Part shown: positions 19,765 to 30,201 of the stretch, one piece after another
Layout: the number at the start of each line of letters is the position of its first letter
How positions within the stretch are numbered: the stretch's first letter is position 1
Origin: Chara braunii
Lineage: Eukaryota; Streptophyta; Charophyceae; Charales; Characeae
Assembly (NCBI GenBank): GCA_003427395.1
Contig: BFEA01000899.1
Coordinates: 213,701 to 251,528 of the forward strand
Direction: 5' to 3'
DNA: 37,828 nt
Notes under the pieces: model-generated
What the model saw: the letters and a program-made list of their open reading frames with translations, nothing else
Databases searched by the model: none
What the model was told of the DNA's origin: nothing
Made by a program: the position numbers and the translations under genes

Positions 19765-21594
19765 TTATACCGGGTCAGGGGGATTGGTTGGTAGAGGGGT
19801 GCCTAAGTTGGGGGGGGGGGGTTCCATGCTCACACCATCTCCGATTACCTCCTGAACGGTCTTTGGTCCATTGTCCTCCGATGGGGAGAGAGAACCTTCT
19901 CTTTCAGTATCTGATCTGTCGAGCTCCGTCTTTCTACCACCGTCATTTTCCAACTCAGGGTACAAATCCAACTTTTCTTTTTCGTCATTCCCATCCCATG
20001 AGTCGCAGTCTGAAGCGTTACTTCTGTAGAATCTTTCACAATCAGTAACGTATGCTCTTGCGTCCAGATCCTCATCCCCCTCCAGCAGTTCTGTTGTGAC
20101 AATATGGGCAACGGTTGTGGCCAACAACTCCGCTGATACCCCTACGTCTGCTAGGATGCTGTAGGGAACCTCAACCACCGTTCTCCAAGGTTTCCAGATC
20201 ATCTCGGATCTGAGTTTTGCAGATTCTGGTATCTTTGCAATTAGAGGTGAGAAGGCCCTCGGGGAGTTCCTGTTGAACTCGCTCGTGCTGTTCTGGACGC
20301 TCTCTAAGTCTTCTTGCATGGAGGTGTCGATCTGCCCCTCCTCCATAGCAACAGTCTCAAATACCCCCAGTGGGGTTTCCGTGGTTATCTATTCTTTGAG
20401 CACTGTAACGACATTCGCTCCTTCCACAAAGTGGGGGATTTTGAAGGATATGTCTGTTGCAATCTGCCATTCCTTTGCCTTTGCCACATAACTGGCTGCA
20501 ATGAGTGGCCTAATATTTCTCAGGGTTCTACAAGCTGCTTTGACCGACTCAGTCACCATTGGGGCTTTCTCATTTGCTATCTGTGTGATAGTGGTGAACT
20601 TCGGGGTGTATTCTTTATTCCATTTTTTCAGTTTCTCCGTATGGGACAGCACTACGGCCACTTCCTTTTCGAGGAGATTGCGTTCTGATTTCTCCTCTAT
20701 TTCTTCTTGTTCGTCATTCGAGTCCTTTCGTTTCTGATTTTTGCCTACTTTCCTCGCCTTGGGTCACAGATCCTGGAAGTTGTCTTTAGTTATAGGGATG
20801 GTTTTGTCCTTGTCCTCTGTTCCATGGTCTCTTGCTCTTTTCTTTTTCGCATATCTGAAAGCCGCGTATTCAGAAATTTTTTCTGCCTTTTCCTTTTTTA
20901 GCATTTCGTACTGATTAGAGGAATTGTTGATCCCCGCAATGACCTCCTTCTTACCATTCACCTAAGGCCTCTCTGCGTGTTTCAGGCAGGCTACTCGGAC
21001 ATCAAAAGCATGTTCCCGTTCCCTTTTTGCCTTTTCCACATATTCTCTGAGCCAGGCCAATGATTGCCTGGATCGATCATCCTCGTCTGCGGAACCAGCG
21101 TCTGGTGCACTGCTCCTCCCTTCCGGTTTCCCATTTGCCTTGCCCCCCGTCAGATCCGAATCCATTGTTTCCTTTTCTTTTGTTGCTTCTGTCATTTCCA
21201 TTTCCTTCCCTTCTTTAGACTCCCCTGCTTTCCTTCTCTTTGGCCCCATCTCCTTCTCCAAACGTCTGCAATCCCCGTGTAACGATCGCTTGTTATCAAT
21301 CTGCGTTTTATCCCTCCTTTTGTATGTCTACAATTCCGCTTGTTTTAGTGCCTCCCTTAATATCGTTGTTTCCTTGTTATATTGTTGCTCAATCTGTTCC
21401 CGTATGGTGTCTAGATCACACAGCAGATCTTCCCTTGCCTTCTCTTCCCTAATTACCCACGAGTCCGTGATGGGATTGGTGTTGATTTTCGTCGGGTTTC
21501 CTTTTACTTTCCCCGTTGCTTTCTTTTGCCATCTGCTGTCTGCTGAGGGGAAAATGTCCGTTTTTTTTACGGATGGTGTCTGATCCGCGAAATG
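19765..21594 (-). pseudogene. LINE ORF1, coiled-coil and charged C-terminal region
   Basis: This continues the frame of the zinc knuckle segment, broken by in-frame stops near 21595, 21330, 20962, 20764 and 20389. It encodes a Glu/Lys-rich coiled coil (DTIREQIEQQYNKETTILRE), a nuclear-signal-like MGPKRRKAGESKEGKEME, and then MLKKEKAEKISEYAAFRYAK. The acidic C-terminus (ELLEGDEDLDARAYV, DRSDTEREGSLSPSEDN) ends in a Pro-rich stretch and a stop at 19765. The single frame over about 1.8 kb despite five stops suggests point-mutation decay. ORF1 proteins of this type bind element RNA and multimerise. The C-terminal half is not one I recognise from other LINEs. Confidence 0.6.
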
Positions 21595-22586
21595 TCACAC
21601 CCAGTCGGGTTCATCCAGTTTATCATCAAAGACCGAACCGTCGTAGCATGAGTCCGCTATGAACCATATTCCAGGCGCATCTTCCACCTCCACCAGCATG
21701 TTTGGCGGAAATTTTCGTTCTTTCGATTGTTTCGGGAACTTTGGGCAGGAAGGATCAGTTCCCAGGTGTCCCCGCTCTCTGCAGCGGAAACAGATGGGTG
21801 AGGTTCTGGTTGATATCCTTACCTCTACCAGCCTGTTTTCTATCTGGAATTTCCAGGCCGGTGGGAAGACAGGGGGGTCATCTGTTTGGACGTCAAGGAT
21901 CACTGTCATGGTTCCGCAGTGCGGAGCCAGAAATTCTGTCGTTGGTAGAATCCATTTCAGGACCTTGTTCGTTGTATACTGTCTCTCAAGTCTGTCAACC
22001 AACATACCGTGAAAACCAGGCTGAATGTTATCAAACTGGACCCAGAAGTTTTCCTTCAGCAGAGTTTGTTTATAGGAGACTGCGAATATTGGGTTTGTCT
22101 TTGAACTGACAGTTTTTTCCATCTACTAGTGATGGTGCAAACTGATCCATGACAGTTTCTGGATTGCATTTCGGCAGCGATCCGTGCATGATCCTCGTGG
22201 ATAAAGATTACCATGATGGTGTTCCGTCCCAAGCTCTGCAATGAGTAGGTGTCCCCAATCTGCTTGAGTTTCGGTTCCTTTCTGGTTGTGTCAACTATCC
22301 ATTTCCTCTTCTCTGTTGGCTGGAGATCCGCGCCGTGTCGTTCAAAGTTGAATACTACTCCATGTTTTTCGTGCAGATTGTCCAGTTCGGCGATCTTTTC
22401 TTTTGAGTATTTCCAGATGATCACCTCCTCTTCTTTGCCATCTATTATCTGTTTTTCGGTTGACTCGATTCCTTGAACCTTCGTCTTTTCTATCAAGAAT
22501 TTGAGCGCTTCGTTGTCGATGATATTGACTGTTTTTTCCAGTACCGTCTGATCAGTCGGGCCCGTGCGTTGGGTTAGATTAGCCAT
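21595..22586 (-). pseudogene. LINE ORF1 N-terminus with CCHC zinc knuckle
   Basis: ATG at 22584-22586 opens MANLTQRTGPTDQTVLEK, and the frame runs about 150 codons before a frameshift near 22125. The continuing frame has FWVQFDNIQPG, then PAWKFQIENRLVEVRIS and ICFRCRERGHLGTDPSCPKF, a zinc knuckle of spacing CX2CX4HX6C (21745-21792). The block before the knuckle (globular domain, 'i.n.vgkvv.v'-like) resembles the DUF4283-type ORF1 of plant LINEs, which is an inference from layout. It ends DKLDEPDWV and TGA. The wide last spacing (six instead of four residues) is unusual for a knuckle. Confidence 0.65.
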
Positions 22587-22739
22587 TTTCCAATGTGATT
22601 AGCCCAACCCTCTCTCGCTATCACAATCTTTTTTGGGGGGGTCGGAAGAGAGGGTAGTAAATGTCGTAAGATGATCTTACTGAGGCCGTCGTTAAAGGGG
22701 TGGGTCTGCCTGGAAGGGGTAGAAATGGGCTTGATATGA

Positions 22740-25160
22740 GATAGAGGGGCGGGGGCAGGATTGGTTGGACCAGGTGAAAGCGTCCTGGGGTCGTGGCGTA
22801 GGATCTGGATCGGGGTGGGTGGGCGTTGGGGTTGGATGGGGTCGGAGTCGGGTGAGAGTCGAGGTGGGTTGGGATCGAGGGTGAGGTGGGTGCGGGTGGA
22901 AGTCGAGGTGGGTTGGGGTAGAAGTGGGTCGGGATCGGGTCGGAGTCGAAGTAGGTTGGGACTGGGATCGGGGTTGGATGGGAGTCGACGTGGGATCGGG
23001 TAGGAGTCGAAATAGGCCGGGATTGGGGTCGGGATCGGGATCGGGAAGGAATCAAAGCGGGTTAGGATCGGGGGCGAAGTGGGGGCGGGTGGGAGTCGAG
23101 GTGAGTTGGGATCGAAGTGGGTCGGGATCGGGGGCGAAGTGGGAGCGGGTGGGAGTTGAGGTGAGTCGGGATCGAAGCGGGTCGGGGTTGGGAGGAAGTC
23201 GAAAGGTGTTGGAATTGGGATCGGGTGGGAGTCAAAGTGGGTTGGGATCGGGATTGGATGGAAGTCGAAGTGGGATCGGGTAAGAGTCGAGATGGGCTGG
23301 GATCGGGACCGGAGGGAAATCAAAGTGGGTCGGGACCAGAGGCGAAGTGAGGGCGGGTGGGAATCGAGGTGAGCTGGGATCGAAGCGGGTCGGGATCGGG
23401 GGCGAGGTGGGAGCGGGTGGGAGTCGAGGTGAGTTGGGATCGAAGTGGGTCGGGATGGGGGGCAAAGTGAGAGCGGGCGTGAGTTGGGGGTGGGTTGGGA
23501 TTGGGATTGGGTAGGAGTCGAAGTGGGCTGGGATCAGGATTGGGAGGGAATCGAAGTGGGTCGGGATCGGGGGCGAAGTGAGGGCGGGTGGGAATCGAGG
23601 TGATTGGGATCGAGGCGGGTCTGAAACGGGGGCGAGGTGGGAGCGAGCGGGAGCCAGGGTGAGTTGGGATCGACGTGGGTCGGGATTGGGGGCAACGTGG
23701 GAGCGGGTGTGAGGCGCGGTGAGTTAGGATCGAAGTGGATCGGTATCGGGTGGGAGTCGGAGTGGGTTGGGATTAGGATCGGATAGGAGTCGAAGTGGGT
23801 TGGGGTCGAAATCGAAGTCGAAGTGGGACGGGATCGGGGTAGAGATGGGATCGGGGTAGAGATGGGATCGGGTGGAAGTTGAAGTGAGTTAGGATCGGGA
23901 GTCGAAGAGTGGGAGGTGGACGGGTGGGAATCAAAGTGGTTGGGGATCGGGATCGAGTGGAAGTCGAAGTGGGTCGGGATCGGGTGGGAGTAGAAGTGGG
24001 TAGGGATTGGGGCCGGATTGAAGTGGGCTGGGGTCGGGATCGAAGACGACGTGGGTTGGAGTCGGGATCGGGTAGGGGTCAAAATGGGATCGATTGGGAG
24101 TCGAGGTGGGTTGGGATTAGGATTGGGAAGGAGTCGAAGTGAGTTGGGGGCCGGGTCGAGATGGGGATGGGTGGGTCGGATGGGATCTGGTGAAAGTTGA
24201 AGAAGGTTGGGATCGAAGGGTAGGGGTCGAAGTGATTCGGGTTGTGGCGAGATGGGATTGTGTTGCGGTTGCGGGATGAGATCGGGGGAGATGGGCTGGA
24301 AAGGGACCGGGACGGGAAGGGGAACGAAGTCGGTGCGGGAGGGGGCGCGTGGTAGAATAAAGAAGGGATCGGGACCGGGATCGAAGTGGATCGGGATCGG
24401 GTGGGAGTCGAAGTGGGTTGGGTTCGGAATCGAAGTCGAGGTGGGACGGGATCGGGGTAGAGATGGGATCGGGTGGAAGTTGAAGTGAGTCAGGATCGGG
24501 AGTCGAAGAGTGGGAAGTGAACGGGTGGGAATCAAAGTGGGTCGGGATCGAGTGGAAGTCGAAGTGGGTCGGGATCAGGTGGGAGTAGAAGTGGGTAGGG
24601 ATTGGGGCCGAGTTGAAGTGGGTTGGGGTCGGGATCGAAGACGACGTGGATTGGAGTCGGGATCGGGTAGGGGTCGAAATGGGATCGATTGGGAGTCGAG
24701 GTGGGTTGGGATTGAGATTGGGAGGGAGTCGAAGTGAGTTGGGTGCGGGGTCGAGATGGGGATGGATGGGTCGGATGGGATCTGGTGAAAGTTGAAGAGG
24801 GTTGGGATCGAAGGGTAGGGGTCGAAGTTATTCGGGTTGTGGCGAGATGGGATTATGTTGCGGTTGCGGGATGAGATCGGAGGAGACGGGCTGGAACGGG
24901 ACCGGGACGAGAAGGGGAACGGAGTCGGTGCGGGAGAGGGCGGGTGGTAGAATGAAGAAGGGATCAGGACCGGGATCGAAGAGGGAGCTATATGGGGGTC
25001 GAGGTCGGGGTAGGATAAGGACTTCGGAAGTGGTGGAGCATGATCGGCTCAGAGTGGGAAGCCAGACTTGCGACGGAAAAGGGGCAGAGTGGGGTCCGGA
25101 TAGGGACGAGATATGGATGGGGGGAACAAGAAGGGACCGGGGTGGGTTAGTGGGGCGTTG
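22740..25160. repeat. G-rich hexamer-derived minisatellite
   Basis: The plus strand is built from words such as GGGATCGGG, GGGAGTCGAAGTGGGT and GGGCGAAGTGGGAGCGGGTG. They combine into units mostly a multiple of 6 bp long. Because the units lack stop words, both strands stay open for hundreds of codons. The minus strand gives PIPTHFDPNSPRLPP-type repeats of 249 and 333 codons, and the plus strand gives Gly/Arg/Val-rich frames. This is best read as non-coding satellite. It begins about 150 bp upstream of the LINE ORF1 start and may be part of the LINE 5' region. Confidence 0.85.
23790..24970. repeat. Higher-order tandem duplication of about 600 bp within the minisatellite
   Basis: The word GTGGGACGGGATCGGGGTAG occurs at 23823 and 24441, and GGTAGAAT(A/G)AAGAAGGGATC at about 24351 and 24946. 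Intervening words keep the same order, including the non-repetitive stretch with TTGCGGTTGCGGGATGAGAT. The offset shifts from 618 to 595 because of small indels, one of them an extra 18-bp unit in the first copy. Confidence 0.8.
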
Positions 25161-25169
25161 GGAATGAGG

Positions 25170-25640
25170 AAGGGAAGCGTTTAGCTCTCACTCGAGTGAG
25201 ATCTTGATTCTCGGCCGGTCTGCCTTTAACGATCAGATAGCAACGATGGCGAAGCGTGGAGGAAGATTCTTCAAGGACTCGGTGATGGTTCCTCGTCGAC
25301 GGCTGATGGTCTCCTTCTTGCCTTGTGGAAGTGCAACTCTTATACTTGGGGCTTTGCTGGCTGATGATGCGGGCGTCCTTTGAAGACTACTTCAGTCCGT
25401 TAGCAGGACATCGAGCCACTTCTTCACTGTACTCTTCGAGGGATCTCGGATGAGATCACGACTACCCTCGGCTCGTATGCGAGGCGCGCGCACGTGGCCC
25501 CGTTCTGGACAAGGCGCGCGCACGTGCACACACCCGTAGTCTTACAACTATGGCTGGACGGGTCGCGTGACGGTTGCCCCTGCGGGCGACGAGCGTCGAG
25601 TGGGGGTATGGGCCTAGCGCAGTGTTGCGCTAACCCTATG
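25170..25640. other. No recognisable gene
   Basis: GC-moderate sequence following the minisatellite, with a repeated GGCGCGCGCACGTG word at about 25482-25525. No ORF with a domain, RNA gene or transposon end was recognised. Confidence 0.4.
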
Positions 25641-25648
25641 TGACCGTC

Positions 25649-25735
25649 TGAACGCGGTGAACGCGCATTCGCGTTCGAACGCCCGCGTTCAAACGATCGT
25701 GGGCCTCGTTCAAACGCGTTCAAACGCGTCACCGC
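25649..25735. repeat. AACGCG-rich palindromic patch
   Basis: Repeated GAACGCG/CGCGTTC words occur in both orientations, including TTCAAACGCGTTCAAACGCG. The word GGGCCTCGTTC in the middle equals the terminus of the element at 29724. A related hairpin lies at 26979-27059. It may be a decayed TIR-element end. Confidence 0.5.
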
Positions 25736-25878
25736 CGCCACGTGGCAGGGGGCGGGAAAAAATCGAACTCGCACCCCCTGCCAGCATGCGCGTGTCGTGC
25801 GCCACCCTAGGGCGCGTGACATTCACAAAAAAGTAAAAAAAAAAAATCACAAAGTACCCCCACCCAGACATGTATACA

Positions 25879-25981
25879 CGCACACACATACACACATAGA
25901 CATATGCACACACACACACATGCAGTCGATCCTTTTTTATTTTTTTTTAGTTTAGGGGTGTGTGTATACAGGGGGTGGGGG

Positions 25982-26027
<46 letters not shown>
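25879..26027. repeat. (CA)n and (GA)n microsatellites
   Basis: An interrupted CA-rich tract spans about 25879-25920 and a pure GA run spans 25984-26027. Open frames here are repeat translations, not genes. Confidence 0.9.
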
Positions 26028-26031
<4 letters not shown>

Positions 26032-26177
26032 AGAGAATCCCCTTAGCACGGCTCAGAGGGCCGATGTAGGCAATTGGGAGGGTGCTCGCAGCAATAAAGC
26101 ATAGACCCTCCACCAAAATTGAGGCAGGCACTGCCAGCCAGTGAGTATGGAGTCCAGCACGAGCTGGCCTAATATAT

Positions 26178-26462
26178 ACTCAGGATTCAAATTCAGGTCT
26201 GTGTTTCAGCAGCTATGGGTTGGTCACGTAGCTAGCCCGTGTTGGCCTCAAGGCTTGGCTGCACTACTCACGGAACGTGCAAAATTAGAATGAATCTTCT
26301 GCAGAACGTGGAATAATACACCGCCATATGTTTTGTCTTTTGTGCATGTGGTGAATAGAGGCCCTTAGGGCCACTGCACATATTAAAGAAAAGAAAACGG
26401 GAAAAAAATGAATAGTGACCCATAACCGAGATGCACAAACCTGAATTCGAATCCAGACTATA
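26178..26462. repeat. Inverted repeat with tRNA-like B-box words, flanking a MITE
   Basis: The left arm (about 26178-26232) reads GGATTCAAATTCAGGT.TGTG...TATGGGT. The right arm (about 26414-26462) read inversely gives GGATTCGAATTCAGGTTTGTG...TTATGGGTCAC. GGATTCGAATTC resembles the Pol III B box (GGTTCGANTCC). The arms flank MITE family B copy 2. Two opposed SINE tails or one foldback element would both explain it; I see no A box. Confidence 0.5.
26251..26364 (-). mobile_element. MITE family B, copy 2 (reverse orientation)
   Basis: Read on the minus strand it begins GGGCCTCTATTCACCACATG. It continues GCACAAAAGACAAAACATAT, GGCGGTGTAT, CATTCTAATTTTGCACG and ends GTAGTGCAGCCAAGCC. These words align in order with the copies at 368-489 and 37066-37188. 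The terminus at 26251 has decayed (AGGCTTG instead of GGGCCTC). The flanks TCA and TTA are only an approximate duplication. Confidence 0.75.
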
Positions 26463-26978
26463 TATTATCTGCTCACGCTGGCAAATTGAAGATTGAAGTT
26501 CACCTCTGCTGCACGTGGGGTCCTAGCTGATTTGCTGTAAGGGCCCCTCGGTAAAGAGGCCGGACACAAAAAGGAAGTGAATTCTTGTGCCCACGGTTTT
26601 GGGGTGTGGTGTGGCCCTAACTTTTCTCCCTCTTGGTTTCTGAATTTCAGAAATGAGGGGAGTGTTTGGCCACCCCACCCTGAACTTTTTTTTTTTTTTT
26701 TTTTTTTTGGATGTGCTGCATCATCTGCGTGTGCGTGCATGCACGTGTGCTCTGCGCTGCATGTGCTGCTCCCCTGTGCATGGGATGCGCCGCAAGTAGG
26801 GGTCTGATACTTTTTTCTTTTTTTTTTCTGTTTTCGGAGTTTTTCCTTCCCCCCCCCCTCAAAAACAGGGATGAGGGGGATACCCCCTTCCCGACCCCCC
26901 ACAACCCCCACTTGCCGAATCAACCCACCTCCCACCTCTTCTCCCCACTATTCCTACCCACGCTAACCCGTTCATGTT

Positions 26979-27059
26979 GTAAACGCGCGTTCATTGAACG
27001 CGCATTCACTGCGTTCAGTTTCTGAACGCTGAACCCGCGTTCAATGAACGCGCGGTTAC
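26979..27059. repeat. 24-bp hairpin with AACGCG motifs
   Basis: GTAAACGCGCGTTCATTGAA.. (26979-27002) pairs with its reverse complement at 27036-27059 with one mismatch. A smaller palindrome (GCGTTCAG / CTGAACGC) sits in the loop. It lies 63 bp from the hAT-like element. Confidence 0.7.
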
Positions 27060-27122
27060 ATAGCGCTAACTGAGTCGGAATTAAATTGTTTGTAAATCCT
27101 TGAAATTGATAAATATTTGGAG

Positions 27123-27960
27123 CTGGGTAGCACGGCGTACGTGTACGCGGGTTGCATGTACATGTACTCCTGTACGCGACATGTACGCGCGCGTACACGT
27201 ACTCCCGTACGTGGGAATACGTAAAAAAAAAAAAAAAAACATCGAAAATTTCTGAAAACAAAATATCTTATGCAAAATGATGTTTCAAACAACTGTTGCC
27301 TGAGACTCGTCTCAAAATTCTGTACCAAATTTGACTTAAAAGTTAAAACACAAAAACTAAATAAATTGAAATAATAATTTAATAAAAAAACGAGGAAAAA
27401 ATAGAAAAAATGAAAACAAAACTCTGTAACAAATATAAAGTCAAACAGAGCTGCTCTGTAAACCGTAGGCAGAGAGGGAGAAGAGGACAACAAATGAGGG
27501 GTTATGACAAACTGTTTCGTCGGAGTTTCACCGACTCATCTAATATATCGTCAATATGTTATGCATTGCCTGAGAGTCATCTCCGATATCCCAACCAAAC
27601 TCGAGTAAAGATCAAAAACTAAAAAAGAAATAATATAATTAATATTGAAAAATTATTTAAAACTTAAAAGTATTTTTTTTTTCTTTTAAAGCTTTCTTTA
27701 AGGTTTTTTATTTTTGAATTGAGCTTGGTTGGGAATTCGGGTGTTGACTCCCAGGCAAAAGTAGTTTGTATTCTTATTCTGCACAACATAATTGTTTTTC
27801 ATATATTTTTGTTGTTTTTGTTTTTTTTTGTTTTTTTTTGTTTTTTTTGTATTTTTTTGTTTTTTTTTTTAACGTACGCGTACGCCCGATTTTGGATCCG
27901 TACGAGTACGCCACAATACGTATGCGTATGCACTGAGTACGAGTACGGGGTGCTACCCAG
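27123..27960. mobile_element. Non-autonomous hAT-like element with perfect 8-bp target duplication
   Basis: Termini CTGGGTAGCACGGCGTACG and (inverted) CTGGGTAGCACCCCGTACTC bound 838 bp. ATTTGGAG occurs directly before (27115-27122) and after (27961-27968), an exact 8-bp target duplication as made by hAT transposases. The subterminal 100 bp on each side are crowded with CGTAC/GTACG words, like the clustered transposase-binding motifs of hAT ends. The interior is AT-rich and homopolymer-laden, with no transposase. Confidence 0.88.
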
Positions 27961-27968
27961 ATTTGGAG

Positions 27969-29720
27969 TCTTCGCAGTAATCCAACGAATGGGCCCCCTT
28001 TTACACGGAACTTGTACTCCGGCTATCCTGTACTGTTCGGATGCTCGACCTCTGGTTTCGTCACATTCACTAATGAATGCTCGTCTCACTCAATTAGAGC
28101 ATCATTCGCCCATTACCAATCTACACGAATATTCTGATTTGTAGTTGACAGTGGATAATAAATACCTGCAGTGGAATTTTCACCTGACTGAAGCAGCTTG
28201 AAATCAGCAAAACAGATCTGACATTTTTCTCTGATGAACGATCAGCCATTGATTCCTGCCTCATCTCTGTTCAATAATAGCTTGCAAATCTATAGTGATT
28301 GTCAGCAGTCCACTTCGGAGCTCGTTTCCCTGGCTTCAACAGACTACTTCTCACTTTTCTCTGTCCCTCGCGTGTTAGATGTAGCCAAGGGTTTCCGAAC
28401 AGGACGAGCCGATCCATGGAGCGCAAAAGTCACATCCATATACTGATTGTAGCACTCTTGTCGGCAGACAATGTTGCAGCGCCGTCCGCTTGACCAGTGT
28501 GTCGGAATGTGTTTACGAGTCTCCTAACTCTTCTCTCTTAGCTGACAGCCGCGCCATCTCCTTCGTACTCAGGTTACAGGTTGTCTCCATTGAAGTTTGC
28601 TGCAACGATTATTACCTACTCGTTGAGGAACTCGAGCGGCGTCATCCAGAGTTGGCTGCTCCAGTCATCTGGCAGTGCATGCTTGAGCTCATTCTCTCTT
28701 TATCACTTCCCGGATCAGTGACTCTGGTGACAATGAGTCGACGACCATCTCACGCAGTCTCAAGCTTGCTTGCATGGACAGATACCACTCAGCTGTTCTA
28801 GTGGACTGCAATCCTCCGATTCACTCTTCTTCGCCAGCAGTTCTCATACTCCTTTCCCAATAGCTGTCATCCGCGAAAAGTCACAAACGGAAGCCGCCAC
28901 CGGTTTGACAATCAGTTTCCCCTTCGGAAACAGAGGAAATGCTGAACTCATTTGGCAGCTTACTTTTTTTTAGTTTTGTCCTGTTCGCAAATCACCATCC
29001 CAGCTTCCAAGCAGGCTCCATGAAAAATCGTCACTGCGAACACATCCCCATGGCTGATCCCATCAGCTGCCTGCTTGGCTCACAACACGAAAGTGCCGTC
29101 AACAAGCGTTAACCTGGCTCGACCGCTTCTGCCAGCAGTAAGTTTGTCCACGGTCCACTCCCATCACATGCATAATAGCGACCAGTGTTGATCAGTTTTG
29201 ACCAGTGTTGACTGACTTCGTCAGTAATCTGACCGCCGCATACACCGTGCGTGCTTCCTCTCACGCTCCCATATCAGTTTATCTCCGTACCCTGGTTAGG
29301 AGATCTCCCCCTGTCAATCGCGACTCTCGAGGAAACGGGCAGTGTCAACCAGAGCTGGGCGATCCAACTAGCAGCGTGGTTGATCACTATGTACCCCGGG
29401 CACACAGTTCCAGCTGCACTGTCCGCATTTCCCCTCCCTGCTTCGAGCTCGTCTTGGCAACTCTCGCTCATATGAGCGTGGAGGGACATGAGCATGAGCT
29501 TGGATGTCTCAGCAGCGGATCGCGATTGCACAGCGGGCTCGTCTTGACAAGCTACTCCACCATAGTCATACTCCCTTGGAGCGGGATCGCACGACGCGAA
29601 CCAGGATTGATCAGCCAACTGCGGAAGTCAGAAGAACGTTGTGTACACCGAGCACACTTCCCATGCTGCAATGAATGTGAATGAATGAATAGTCCCCCTT
29701 TCCAGTGTCGCTGGCCTCTC
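27969..29720. other. No recognisable gene
   Basis: The base composition is even and several short frames are open (the longest, 159 codons, near 29205-29684), but none has a recognisable domain. A small repeat of TGTTGA(T/C)CAGT words lies near 29186-29215. I see nothing else. Confidence 0.4.
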
Positions 29721-29723
29721 TAT

Positions 29724-30201
29724 GGGCCTCGTTCCGCTCCACTTCACTTCACTTGAAACTCGAGTGCGCACTCGAGTTGCAAAAGTGATTAAAAAAATAC
29801 CTGAGTCACGTTTCGTTACACTCAACTTTCGAGTCCGCCCTTGAAATGAGCCGGAACAGCTCGCGAGAGGTTCAACCAGGACAATGGCTTAGAAAAAGGA
29901 GAATAAACGGGGGGAAAAAAAAGCATTGGGGGTTCTACACGTACCTGAAACTGCCTCGCGGCGCTCGCTTGAAGGCTTCGCAAGGGCAGCTCAAGTGTGG
30001 CCCGAGTGGTCACTTGAAAAATCACCTCGTTTGCCTGGGCCGCCCTTGAGCCGCCCTTGAGCCGCCCTTGAGAGTTTCCCGCCCGTTTGATAATCCCGAA
30101 AACCTAATGCCGACCCGCCAGTGACTAGCGAAACTCAAGGGCACCGTGGAACGGTGTTGGGCAAGAAATCCTTGAGTTTCGAGGGGTGTGGAACGAGGCC
30201 C
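29724..30201. mobile_element. 478-bp TIR element with TAT target duplication
   Basis: The left end GGGCCTCGTTCCGCTCCAC and the right end (inverted) GGGCCTCGTTCCACACCCC share the first 12 bases. Inside, GAAACTCGAG and GAAACTCAAGG occur on matching arms. TAT flanks both sides (29721-29723 and 30202-30204). The element contains three 11-bp units CCGCCCTTGAG (30040-30072). GGGCCTCG termini with a 3-bp duplication tie it to the other Harbinger-like elements here. It is non-coding. Confidence 0.8.

Larger units (their letters stand above)
15003..22586 (-). mobile_element. Nearly full-length decayed LINE (plant L1-like, two ORFs)
   Basis: In the sense (minus) direction the element has ORF1 (22586 to 19765) with a zinc knuckle and coiled coil, then ORF2 (19756 to about 15286) with APE endonuclease, RT and a zinc-binding C-terminus. 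A T-rich tract at 15003-15036 (A-rich on the sense strand) could be its 3' tail. ORF2 starts 8 nt after the ORF1 stop. There are at least three frameshifts and about nine in-frame stops, several explicable as CAA to TAA, CGA to TGA or TGG to TGA changes. No target duplication was identified because the 5' end merges with the minisatellite. No RNase H domain is evident. Confidence 0.8.

Noticed and set aside
22574-24535. Long Pro/Ser/Thr-rich ORFs (249 and 333 codons) on the minus strand
   Set aside because: They are translations of a stop-free hexamer-derived satellite that is open on both strands; composition, not selection, explains them.
25860-26050. Short ORFs with Cys/Val or Arg/Glu runs
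   Set aside because: Translations of CA and GA microsatellites.
25649-27059. CRISPR-like array from repeated AACGCG words
   Set aside because: No regular repeat-spacer pattern, and the context is eukaryotic.
29205-29684. 159-codon ORF
   Set aside because: No domain, no supporting start context, and similar-length frames occur on the opposite strand.
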